From Litorimonas sp965205225 (lineage in GTDB: Bacteria > Pseudomonadota > Alphaproteobacteria > Caulobacterales > Maricaulaceae): DNA of 64,000 nucleotides. The stretch spans positions 1,054,001-1,118,000 of the forward strand of contig CBDBFZ010000002.1 in the NCBI GenBank assembly GCA_965205225.1, read 5' to 3'. The notes beneath the pieces were generated by a model. That model did no database searches, was not told the origin of the DNA, and saw nothing but the letters and a program-made list of their open reading frames with translations. Shown here one piece after another: positions 1-7,484 of this stretch. The position numbers and the translations under genes are program-made. Numbering within the stretch: position 1 is the stretch's first letter; each line of letters starts with the position of its first letter.

Positions 1-300
1 CGCGGTTTTCCAGGCCGAATTTCTTCGGCGTCAAAACCCACGGTGCGGTTATAGTGCATTGCAAGCGACCCGCTAAGGCCCGGACGCTGACCCGTTACGT
101 CACACTGATCATATAGTCATACTCACCACTGGCAGCATTGAGCTGATCGCGTAAATGATCAAGTGCCGAGAAATTTCGCTGAACTTCCTGAATCACGATC
201 AGGTCGCAACGGACGCAGAAGCGTTCAATCATACGCGTTGCGCCCGCGCTTCGTTTCAGATCCCCAGAACTATCCAGTAACGCGCCGAATTTACTAATAT
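1..300 (-). pseudogene. Endonuclease/exonuclease/phosphatase-family gene, 3' part (split by IS copy 1)
   Basis: Read on the minus strand, this stretch encodes KFGALLDSSGDLKRS followed by CDLIVIQEVQRN, which resembles the start of the DNase I-like (endonuclease/exonuclease/phosphatase) fold, where the Glu of the LQE/IQEV motif binds the catalytic metal. The rest is frameshifted: the ORF stops at 95-97, but a neighbouring frame continues with VTGQRPG and later LAMHYNRT, as the family would. The 5' part of the gene lies across the IS at 1637-1764, and joining the two through one copy of the ATAT target duplication restores the frame. The gene is dead three ways: IS insertion, a TGA where the conserved Trp of SSWN should be, and this frameshift. 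It runs off the left edge of the window. Confidence 0.75.
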
Positions 301-1636
301 GGAGGCCTCTAAAAACCATGCATTTTGTGGTGTGATCTGATTTACTGGTTTTGGGAGGATTTTATGATGCACGCGCCTGGATTGTTTGACTTGTCGGATC
401 ATCTTGCTCGCTTATCGGCGACAGGTGATCCGCTTGAAGCGCTAGAGTGTCATGTGGACTTTGAGGCTTTCCGAACTGTTCTGATGGAAGCCCTCGGTTA
501 TGGTGTTCGCGCCAAGGGCGGTCGGCCACCCTATGATCCGGTCACGATGTTCAAGGTGCTTGTTCTGGCGTCGATGCACAATCTGAGTGATGAACGGATG
601 GAATTTCTGATCCGGGATCGTTTAAGTTGGCTGCGGTTTCTGAGGTTTGAGATCGGTGAACCGACCCCGGACCAAAAGACGATTTGGCTGTTCCGTGAAA
701 AGCTGACCCAGGAAAAGCTGACCCAGTCTGGTGCTTTCAAATCTCTGTTTGCCGCTTTTGAAGAGCAACTCTGCAAGCGCGGCTACAAACCCACGGGAGG
801 TCAGATCGTGGATGCCACTTTGGTGTCAGCGCCGCGCCAACGGATGAAGAAAGAAGAGAAAGAGCGGGCCAGGGCGGGTGAAAGCGCGTCCGCTATCTGG
901 CGCGGGCGATCCTGCCAGGGCCGCACAGAAAGACACCGACGCACGAGCGGTGGTCAGCTATTCCAGGGCGCGAAAGACCGCAGAAGGGGAACAGGACGCA
1001 GGCCTTGTCGACATTTCCATCCCTCACTTTGGGTACAAGAACCATATCAGTATTGACCGGAAATGGCGCTTTGTCCGGGGAGAGACCTGTACCCATGCGG
1101 CCCGCTATGATGGGCACGAACTGACATCGGTTCTGGATGCCACCAACAGCTCAAAGTCTGTTTGGGCGGATACAGCTTATCGCTCAGCCAAAAACGAAGC
1201 CTGGCTGAAAGCGCAGGGCTATCGTTCAAACATCCATCGAAAGAAGCCCCGCGGTAAACCGATGGCAAAGCACATTCGGCGCGGCAATGCGACCCGCTCC
1301 TCCATCCGTGCCTGTGTTGAACATGTCTTCGGATATGAGAAAGGGCCGATGGCGATCACGATCCGCTCAATCGGCCAGGCGCTCAATCGGCCAGGGCCGC
1401 TGGCCGGATCACCATGGCCAAGCTAAGCTACAACTTCCGCCGCCTCGTTTTCCATGAGCGACGACAGCCCATAGCCTGATTCTGTTCAAAATCCGGATCC
1501 CCCCACTTATGCGGGCCAAAATCATGCCAAAATACGCCTGTGGACACGCATTCGTCACTCTATGAAGCCTGACCTGAGAGCCGATTATAAAATTCGCCTC
1601 TATACTGGCCCCAAAACCCTGTTCTTCGAGGTGTCC
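301..1636 (+). mobile_element. IS5-family insertion sequence, copy 1 (decayed transposase)
   Basis: The element starts GGAGGCCTCTAAAAACC and ends GTTCTTCGAGGTGTCC. Those ends form an imperfect inverted repeat (GGAggCCTCtAAaAAC against GGAcaCCTCgAAGAAC). It is flanked by a direct repeat ATAT at 297-300 and 1637-1640, a 4-bp target duplication. It is 1336 bp against 1320 bp for copies 2 and 3: a 15-bp tandem duplication near 700-730 (EKLTQ repeated in the protein) and one extra base near 900 account for the difference. Ends and duplications were compared directly between copies in this window. Confidence 0.93.
364..1426 (+). pseudogene. IS5-family transposase, frameshifted (IS copy 1)
   Basis: The gene starts at the ATG after GGGAGGATTTT, as in the other copies. 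The DDE transposase reads correctly through the first catalytic region (IVDATLV) to residue Trp of SAIW. There a one-base insertion (TGGCGCGGGCG against TGGCCTGATG in copies 2 and 3) shifts the frame, and translation stops at 1056. The remainder, including the second Asp (VWADTAYRS) and the Glu region (VEHVFGYEK), is preserved in the next frame up to 1426. This copy should not make an active transposase, though it could be mobilised in trans because both ends are intact. Confidence 0.9.
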
Positions 1637-1764
1637 ATATTTCAGCTTGAAAATAGGACGGAGCCATCGCGCCGCTCAGATATGTCGAACATTTCCGCAT
1701 TATCGGGGTCATCCAGAAAGTCCTCAACCGTCTCCCATTCGGATTCCGTAAACGATCGTGCCAT
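1637..1764 (-). pseudogene. Endonuclease/exonuclease/phosphatase-family gene, 5' part
   Basis: The ATG at 1764 opens MARSFTESEWETVEDFLDD and continues to DGSVLFSS, then a TGA at 1642-1644. In this protein family the next residue is normally the Trp of a SWN motif, so TGA most simply reflects a TGG to TGA change. Past it the frame continues AAT ATT across the IS target site into the fragment at 1-300 (SKFGALLD). Together the two parts rebuild the N-terminal half of a DNase I-like nuclease. Confidence 0.7.
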
Positions 1765-2031
1765 CTGCGCCACCCTTCCGGGCTGTCCATAACATGGAAA
1801 CGCTGCGGTGTTTACCCGGCTTTTCACGCTTGCGCGGTCGGGCGCTGCGCCCCATATAGACTTGGACGGTTTCTACGGGTTGCGTGATTGGCACTAATCC
1901 ACCGGACCTTACTGCATCCTTAGGGAACTGGCTCTGTTCGGACCGTGGTTCGGTTAATTCCGGTGCCCGCCTCAAAATGAGGTTCAGGAGGATTTTAAGC
2001 CGCCACGGACTTTGCGGGGCCGTCACTCACT

Positions 2032-2079
2032 CAACGAATTCACCGACCACCTCTCGCTCGCTAAGCGGTGAATTCGTTG
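2032..2079. repeat. Perfect 14-bp inverted repeat with 20-nt loop
   Basis: CAACGAATTCACCG at 2032-2045 is repeated in exact inverse complement as CGGTGAATTCGTTG at 2066-2079. The stem sits in a non-coding stretch between the broken nuclease gene and the thiolase remnant. No T-run follows on either strand, so it is not a standard intrinsic terminator. It could be a recombination or IS-end remnant, or an RNA hairpin. Confidence 0.75.
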
Positions 2080-2174
2080 GCTCGGAAGGCAAGCGCGCAT
2101 CGCGCGCTGTTTGTAACGATATCAAAATTGTCGCGGCCTTTGGCTCGCCACGCGAAAATTGCAATGAGAGAGGC

Positions 2175-2935
2175 CAGCTCCTAGCGTCAAACCGCTCGAT
2201 AATGATCGCCGGTGCCATACGGCCCGCCAGATCACTCCAGCTCATCCAGTGCTGTCCCGATCAGGATCGATCTGTCGCTCCAATCGGATGCCCGAGCGCC
2301 ATCCGCCGCCATTAATATTCACTTTGCTGCGATCAAGATCGAGATCGCGGATGAATTTCTCCGTGACCACGACAAAGGCTTCATTGATCTCCCATACGTC
2401 AATATCGTCCCTGGTCAGGCCTTGCCCGCGCGAGCGCCTTCTTTGCGGCAGGCCCTTGCGCGTTGAGCATCAAGGTTGGGTCATCGCCCATATTGACGAC
2501 GGTGACGATGCAGGCGCGCAGTTTCAAATCATTTGCATCCGCGAACGCTTTTGAGGTCAGAAACAGCGCCGGATAACGCTGTTCGACCAATAATCCATAC
2601 GTCTTGTCCTGATCGTTGATCGGAATATCCTTACACATGGAAAAGACAGTCTTGAGCTGGTTAAACCCCTCTTTTGTCGTTCCAGGACGGGGAAATTCCT
2701 CCCGGTTCATCGCGACTGAGCCATCGTCATTATGCACGGTGATTAATGAACCCTTGAACCGATCCTCTTCAATGACCAGCGCGGCGCGAGCCTGGCTGGT
2801 CAACGCCAGATCATCAAGCGCATCGCAGTCGATGCTTTCCAGCCTGGTGATCACGTCCGCCGCAACGCCTTGCTGGGTCTGCGTGCCTTGCCAACGCGCC
2901 GCGCCCCAATATCGCATCTTCGATGGAACGCGGCA
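2175..2935 (-). pseudogene. Acetyl-CoA acetyltransferase (thiolase) remnant
   Basis: On the minus strand the sequence carries thiolase landmarks in the right order but in several frames: DALDDLALTSQARAA with VIEEDRF, EEFPRPGTTKEGFNQL, FADANDLKLRACIV with NMGDDPTLMLNAQGP, then VWEINEAFVVVTEKF, VNINGG and (shifted) ALGHPIGAT, SILIGTALDELE and APAIIIERF. The last matches the usual thiolase terminus. The N-terminal third with the nucleophilic Cys is absent: at about 2935 the reading runs straight into the C-terminus of the IclR regulator, so a deletion joined the two genes. There are at least two frameshifts near 2240-2310. It cannot be functional. Confidence 0.8.
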
Positions 2936-3755
2936 AGCCAGCCACGAAACCACGCAGGATCAGGGCAATTTCGGCTTCGCGCTCTCGGATCACGTCGGCT
3001 GGACCACCAATGCCGATGGCCAGGTGACGGCGGACACCCCGAGAAGGCAGGGGCACGGCCAGCCCGCCCGTCGTTGTATAGCTCGGACCGATCGCGATCG
3101 CATATCCGTTCATCCGTGTAGCCTGTACGCCATCCACGGCGGCGACCGCCGTTTCCTTCCAGAAGGGATTGTCCACTTCGTGAATGGTGCGCCGGACAAG
3201 CTTGCCAATATCAATATCCGCATCTCCCATCAGCATCGCATAGCCTGTCGCTGAACAAACAAGCGGCCGAACGGACCCGGTCTCAACATGATCGCGGACG
3301 GGATGAGGTCCCTGATGGGTATAGATATATTGCGAATAGATGCCGTTGCGCATCGACAGGAAAACCGTTTCCCCAGTCGTTTCGGACAGCCGGGCCAGAT
3401 TATCGGCAAACCCTTCCGGCAAGCCCGCCAGTTTCAGCAACCAGTCGCCGAGAAAGGGCAACCGCAAGGTTGGATAGAAGGCGCGGCTTTCGACATCACG
3501 CTGCAGATACCCGCTATCCTGCAAGGATTTGGTCAGGGCGGAAGCCGAGGATTGCGGCATGTTCAGATTGTCGGCGATTTCCCCGATTGAGGTAGGCCTC
3601 TGTATGTCCGCGAAGAATTCAAAAAGGGCCATCGTGCGAAAGCTCGACTTGAGCATGTTCTCCGCGTCGTCCAGCCGCAGCGCCCCGTCCGGGACAGCGC
3701 CATAGAAGGAGACTAGGCCGGGATCATCATCTTCCGGATCAATAGGGGTGCTCAT
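2814..3755 (-). CDS. IclR-family transcriptional regulator (C-terminus altered by deletion)
   Basis: The protein has an N-terminal winged helix-turn-helix (TSIGEIADNLNMPQSSASALTKSL, about residues 55-80 from the chosen ATG, here spanning two helices) followed by the IclR effector-binding domain ending REAEIALILRGF. The start MSTPIDPEDDD was taken; an ATG ten codons upstream is also possible. IclR proteins normally stop soon after this last helix. Here about 30 further residues (HADPARRCGGRDHQ) are an out-of-frame reading of the thiolase remnant, so the original stop was lost in the deletion that fused the two loci. The regulator core looks complete and may still fold. Its former target was probably the neighbouring acyl-CoA catabolic gene (inference). 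Confidence 0.8.
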   Translation of the reverse strand: MSTPIDPEDDDPGLVSFYGAVPDGALRLDDAENMLKSSFRTMALFEFFADIQRPTSIGEIADNLNMPQSSASALTKSLQDSGYLQRDVESRAFYPTLRLPFLGDWLLKLAGLPEGFADNLARLSETTGETVFLSMRNGIYSQYIYTHQGPHPVRDHVETGSVRPLVCSATGYAMLMGDADIDIGKLVRRTIHEVDNPFWKETAVAAVDGVQATRMNGYAIAIGPSYTTTGGLAVPLPSRGVRRHLAIGIGGPADVIREREAEIALILRGFVAGLPRSIEDAILGRGALARHADPARRCGGRDHQAGKHRLRCA

Positions 3756-3875
3756 AGGGCGAGCTTTTGACACGCAGGCTGACAATGCGCCAGCCCCATC
3801 GCGGTAACATATCTGAATATGAAAAAGCCGTCCGTGCAGGGCACGACCGGCTTGATTTTGATTGAGGAGTGCCCA

Positions 3876-4385
3876 TTAGGCAGCCTTGGCGGCATCATTG
3901 ATGCCGGTTTCTGCAAGCTTGGTGAAGCGCAGGTCACCCTCCATCGTCTCTTCTTTGCATCGTTCCTGTTTCTGAGCATCTTCCAACGCGCCGAGACGCT
4001 TGGCAAAGGCTTCGACTGAACCGTAACCGGTAATCGTGTAATGGGCCATGCACTGATACTGGCTGATCAACGTGGCATCGCGCCCATTGTCGTCACCGAA
4101 TTCTTCCTTGAACACATGGTCTTCAGCTTCCCAGGTCAAACCTTTCATGCCCATGCAGGTCTCGTTACCGACAGTTTCATCATAGCTATCCAGAATCCAT
4201 TTAATATGCTGATTCCAGCCTTTGTTCAGTCAATGGGTCGCTTCAGCGCGTTTTTGAGATCGGGAAGAACTGGCAGCGCCGATCAGTTTCTCGACGGTTT
4301 CATTCGCTTAGTTGACATCATACAGATCCTTCAGCTTGGCAATGTCCTTGATATTGTTAATGGCTATGGTCGTATTTCCTCATAG
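3876..4385 (-). pseudogene. YciE/YciF-type ferritin-like protein (DUF892), with in-frame stops
   Basis: The minus strand reads IKDIAKLKDLYDVN-stop-ANETVEKLIGAAS, then NQHIKWILDSYDETVG, CMGMKGLTWEAEDHVF, DATLISQYQCMAHYTITGYG and AKRLGALEDAQ. The KDLYD opening, C-x-G-M-x-GL centre and DA-LI-x5-H-Y-I-x-GYG block are the layout of the DUF892 (YciE/YciF) ferritin-like family, which is associated with stress responses. Two in-frame stops (near 4316 and 4237) and a weak N-terminus leave only the last 92 codons open (ATG at 4154). A pseudogene is the best reading. The following gene is another stress-type protein. Confidence 0.7.
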
Positions 4386-4437
4386 GGTTTCGAACCTCAA
4401 CCGGTTACACTTTGTCGCATCATATCTGGAGAACCTC

Positions 4438-4686
4438 ATGAACATTCTGATGACCATCATCGTCGGCGCTTTGGCCGGTTTCGTTGCCAAGATCATTTTG
4501 CCCGATAAACATGAGCCCAAAGGCCTGATCATGATTATCTTGGCGGGCGTGGTCGGCGGCGGCGTCTTTACCTATCTCGGCCAGATGCTTGGTCTTTACG
4601 GCCCAGGCGATGCGGCTGGGTTTATCGGCACGGTCATCGGCGCGATCATTGTATCCATCATCGCATCGCAAATCTTCAAACGCTAG
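4438..4686 (+). CDS. GlsB/YeaQ/YmgE-family stress membrane protein
   Basis: This 82-residue, very hydrophobic protein starts at the ATG preceded by GGAGAACCTC. It has three predicted membrane segments: MNILMTIIVGALAGFVAKI, LIMIILAGVVGGGVFTYLG and DAAGFIGTVIGAIIVSIIA. The Gly-rich GVVGGG and GFIGTVIGA turns and the short length match the transglycosylase-associated (GlsB/YeaQ/YmgE) family, small inner-membrane proteins often induced by envelope, acid or general stress. A hairpin follows at 4702-4720, so it is probably monocistronic. Biochemical function is not established for the family. Confidence 0.9.
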   Translation: MNILMTIIVGALAGFVAKIILPDKHEPKGLIMIILAGVVGGGVFTYLGQMLGLYGPGDAAGFIGTVIGAIIVSIIASQIFKR

Positions 4687-4701
4687 ACTTTGAATGCGCG
4701 T

Positions 4702-4720
4702 CCCCGATCTTTGATCGGGG
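4702..4720. terminator. Bidirectional hairpin between converging genes
   Basis: CCCCGATC, loop TTT, GATCGGGG form a perfect 8-bp stem. The hairpin lies 15 bases after the stop of the stress membrane protein (plus) and just before the 3' end of mutT (minus), where a shared terminator is expected. The T-run is weak on both strands. Confidence 0.6.
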
Positions 4721-4728
4721 ATGGTCTC

Positions 4729-5181
4729 TTATGTGAGAAATCGCCGCCCTCTGGGCAGGCGCACGGCAAGTTGCTGGGCCAGCGGGATGTCGGCAGGCAC
4801 CAGCGGCAAGCGGACAATATCCCCAGCCCACGCCCATTTCGTCGCCTGTCCTTCCGTAGGGCGTACTAATCCATCCCATTGGCGGCAAACATAGGTCGGC
4901 ATGATCAGATGGAAGTCGGCATAGGCGTGGCTGGCAAAGGCAAACGGCTCCAGACAATCCAGACAGGGCTCAACCGACAATTCTTCATACAGTTCGCGCA
5001 CAAGCGTTTCTTCCGGCCTTTCGCCGACTTCAATCTTACCGCCCGGAAACTCCCACAGCCCTGCATGGTCCTTACCCTTGGACCTCTGCGTCACTAGCAC
5101 CCGGCCATCCGCATCAATCAGGGCACAGGCCGCGACCCAGACGACGGGTCCGACAAACTTTTCCGAGATCTGGGGCGTCAC
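4729..5181 (-). CDS. mutT: (d)NTP pyrophosphohydrolase MutT (Nudix)
   Basis: This Nudix hydrolase most resembles 8-oxo-dGTP diphosphatase, which removes oxidised dGTP from the nucleotide pool to prevent A:T to C:G transversions. The Nudix box G-x5-E-x7-REUxEE-x-U is visible as GGKIEVGERPEETLVRELYEELSV-type sequence at about residues 47-70, with GLWEFPGGK just before it. The length of 150 residues suits MutT. It is the last gene of a minus-strand operon: its ATG overlaps the stop of argJ by four bases (ATGA). The order argJ-mutT downstream of a parvulin-type isomerase and beside secA is common in Alphaproteobacteria. Confidence 0.92.
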   Translation of the reverse strand: MTPQISEKFVGPVVWVAACALIDADGRVLVTQRSKGKDHAGLWEFPGGKIEVGERPEETLVRELYEELSVEPCLDCLEPFAFASHAYADFHLIMPTYVCRQWDGLVRPTEGQATKWAWAGDIVRLPLVPADIPLAQQLAVRLPRGRRFLT

Positions 5182-6416
5182 GAACGGTAATCGGCGTTAA
5201 TGTCGATATAGCGATGGGTGAGATCGCACGTATAGACAGTCGCGCTGCCTGCGCCAAGGCCCAGGTCAACCGCGATCTCGATTTCCGCCTGCTTCATATA
5301 GGCTGCGCCCATCTCTTCACGGTAATACGCATCAGGCTGACCGTAGCGAGCCAGACAATGCGGGCCAATATGAATTGACAGACTGTCTCGTTCTGCCGGT
5401 TCGCCCGCCTTGCCGACCGCCATGACAATCCGGCCCCAATTGGCATCCTCTCCGGTGATCGCTGTCTTTACCAAGGGCGAATCCGCCACCGATTTTGCGA
5501 TCCGGTAGGCACTGTGATCGCTCACGGCTCCGCTCACCCGAATGGTGACTAGTTTGGAAATCCCTTCGCCGTCGCGCACAATCTGTTGCGACAGATCGAA
5601 CATGACAGCGTGAAATGCGCGGCGAAAACCCGTCAGCCGCGCATCGCTGACGTCCGTCACGGGCGCGTGAGCAACCGCCGCGCTCGCGAGCAGCAGCAAA
5701 GTATCGGATGTGGAGGTATCGCTATCGACCGTTACCGAGTTGAAGGTGGGACCAACCCCCTCATTGAGAAGTTGTTGCAAAATGGCCTGGTCCAGCGCCG
5801 CATCCGTCGCGACATAGGCCAGCATAGTCGCCATGTCGGGCGCGATCATGCCGGACCCCTTGGCGATGCCATTGATCGTGACAGGTACACCGTCAATCTC
5901 GGTCCGCGCTGTTGCCCCCTTTGGGTAGGTGTCCGTGGTCATAATGGCGCGGGCGGCAGCCTCCCAGCCGTCCGCCGCTAAGCGGTTCGCCATGTCCTCA
6001 AACTGGGCCACGACTTTCGCCGCCTCCAGCGCCACACCGATGACGCCCGTCGAAGCAATCTGAACCGCCTGTGCATCGCCGCCAAAGACCAACGCCGCCC
6101 CCTGCGCCGTTTCAGCCACGGCATCGCGCCCGGCCTGTCCTGAGAAAACATTGGCCGTCCCGCTATTCACAACCGTGAGACGCGGACCGTCAGTTGCGAC
6201 TGAAAGTGCCGCGCGCGACCAGTCGACGGGCGCACCGGGGCAGCGATTCTGCGTGAAAACACCCGCGATCTGCGTGCCCGGGTCGCCGCGCAGCACCCAG
6301 AGATCGGTGCGGCCACGATATTGCACGCCCGCTTCGGCTGTCGCCATGGTAAAACCGCGCAAGGGCGGAAGATCCGGAAAACCGTTTGGCATAAACGGGC
6401 TGATCGCCTCGCTCAT
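5178..6416 (-). CDS. argJ: Bifunctional glutamate N-acetyltransferase / amino-acid acetyltransferase ArgJ
   Basis: ArgJ transfers the acetyl group from N-acetylornithine to glutamate (and, in bifunctional forms, from acetyl-CoA), closing the cyclic arginine pathway in the cytoplasm. The 412-residue length is typical. The self-cleavage site that produces alpha and beta chains is seen as DMATMLAYVATDA, with the nucleophilic Thr at about residue 197. Upstream are the conserved TTDTYPK (161-166) and KGSGMIAP (186-193) motifs, and the C-terminus carries the NADYRS end common in the family. Four-base overlaps with the genes on both sides show translational coupling in a ppiC-argJ-mutT operon. Confidence 0.96.
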   Translation of the reverse strand: MSEAISPFMPNGFPDLPPLRGFTMATAEAGVQYRGRTDLWVLRGDPGTQIAGVFTQNRCPGAPVDWSRAALSVATDGPRLTVVNSGTANVFSGQAGRDAVAETAQGAALVFGGDAQAVQIASTGVIGVALEAAKVVAQFEDMANRLAADGWEAAARAIMTTDTYPKGATARTEIDGVPVTINGIAKGSGMIAPDMATMLAYVATDAALDQAILQQLLNEGVGPTFNSVTVDSDTSTSDTLLLLASAAVAHAPVTDVSDARLTGFRRAFHAVMFDLSQQIVRDGEGISKLVTIRVSGAVSDHSAYRIAKSVADSPLVKTAITGEDANWGRIVMAVGKAGEPAERDSLSIHIGPHCLARYGQPDAYYREEMGAAYMKQAEIEIAVDLGLGAGSATVYTCDLTHRYIDINADYRS

Positions 6417-7324
6417 GGCTCGGCGTCCGGTTCTGAATCCGGCACCGCCTCCATCTCCTGATACGGTCGATCAATCTCGGCTCGCTTGCGCAGATCGCTC
6501 ATTAGACTCTCAACCGCCTCAAAGGTCATGAAGCGGACGATATCGTCCCGTGTATCTTCGAAACTGCGCTGGTTCGGCACGCGTTTATCCAGCATTTCGA
6601 TAATATGCCAGCCTGCATCCGTTTGAACCGGATCTGCGCGCCCGCCGACGCGAGTCGCGAAGACCGGCCCGCGCAGCGGCGCGGGCAGCATATTGCGGTT
6701 TACCCACCCCATCTCTCCAGCGCGGCCCCGCGTCACAGTCTCGATTGAGAATTCCGTCACGAGCGCGCCGAAATCCTCTTCGTCATTGAGGCGTGCAATC
6801 ACACGCTTGGCCGTGTCTTCATCCGCGACAACGATCTGACGGACGCGCCGCTCTTCCCCGCGACCGGACAGGCTTTTCTGCGCATCGTAAAGGTCTCGGA
6901 TCGTCTGTTCGTTCACCTGCTCCACAATATGGGTTTCGACGAGCAAATTGCCGAGAATACGTTCGCGCGCCGCGGCCAGACGGCGCTGTGCCTCTTCTTG
7001 CTGGGCAACTCCGACCCGCTTGGCATCCAGCGCCAGCAAGCGTTGATCGATCAGTTCCTCTACAGTGACCCGAAATACTGTATCTGTTACGGGCAGAGTG
7101 GTTTCTGCACCGATCAAACCTTGCGCCGCTGCAGCGCGCTGAACATCGGATGCATAGATCAGAGTCCCTTCGACGCGCGCTACGACCGGATCAGTCGCCC
7201 GCCAAATGGCGACCGGTTCGTCCATATCCGAACGACCCGTCAAATCCGGCGAGCAGGCCGAAAGCATCGATGCCAACAGGGTCGCAATCGCAGCTCTGGA
7301 TATCCCGGAATCAAGCCCAATCAT
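6413..7324 (-). CDS. Parvulin-type peptidyl-prolyl isomerase lipoprotein
   Basis: An envelope foldase of the PpiC/PrsA/SurA type. With the ATG at 7324 the protein begins MIGLDSGISRAAIATLLASMLSAC, a lipoprotein signal with Cys at the lipobox (LSAC). An ATG at 7348 has a better ribosome site (GGAAGGGGG) but adds an acidic leader. A SurA-like N-terminal helical region (VARVEGTLIYASDV, VEELIDQRLLALDA) precedes one rotamase domain: RVRQIVVADEDTA, FGALVTEFSIETVTRGRAGEMGWV and DAGWHIIEMLDKR. It probably assists outer-membrane or periplasmic protein folding. Its stop overlaps argJ by four bases. It is divergent from secA, with an inverted repeat between them. Confidence 0.88.
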   Translation of the reverse strand: MIGLDSGISRAAIATLLASMLSACSPDLTGRSDMDEPVAIWRATDPVVARVEGTLIYASDVQRAAAAQGLIGAETTLPVTDTVFRVTVEELIDQRLLALDAKRVGVAQQEEAQRRLAAARERILGNLLVETHIVEQVNEQTIRDLYDAQKSLSGRGEERRVRQIVVADEDTAKRVIARLNDEEDFGALVTEFSIETVTRGRAGEMGWVNRNMLPAPLRGPVFATRVGGRADPVQTDAGWHIIEMLDKRVPNQRSFEDTRDDIVRFMTFEAVESLMSDLRKRAEIDRPYQEMEAVPDSEPDAEP

Positions 7325-7360
7325 TGTAGCACCTTCATCACCGTTCATGCCCCCTTCCGT

Positions 7361-7389
7361 TGACTTAAGGGAGGGTCGTTCTTAAGTCA
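7361..7389. promoter_or_regulatory. Inverted repeat in the ppiC/secA divergent intergenic region
   Basis: TGACTTAAG at 7361-7369 and its exact inverse CTTAAGTCA at 7381-7389 are separated by 11 bases. The pair lies just upstream of the isomerase gene and about 100 bases upstream of secA, a good place for an operator controlling one or both divergent genes. Which protein binds is unknown. The TTAA cores recall CtrA half-sites, but the spacing does not match the usual TTAA-N7-TTAA. Confidence 0.45.
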
Positions 7390-7484
7390 CGCCCAAGCGA
7401 AGACGACTTGTGAAACCCCTTAATTTCAGATGGGGGTTTGAGCGAGCCGAAGACCTCTTCCCCGTATTCGGCAAGGACCACCCC

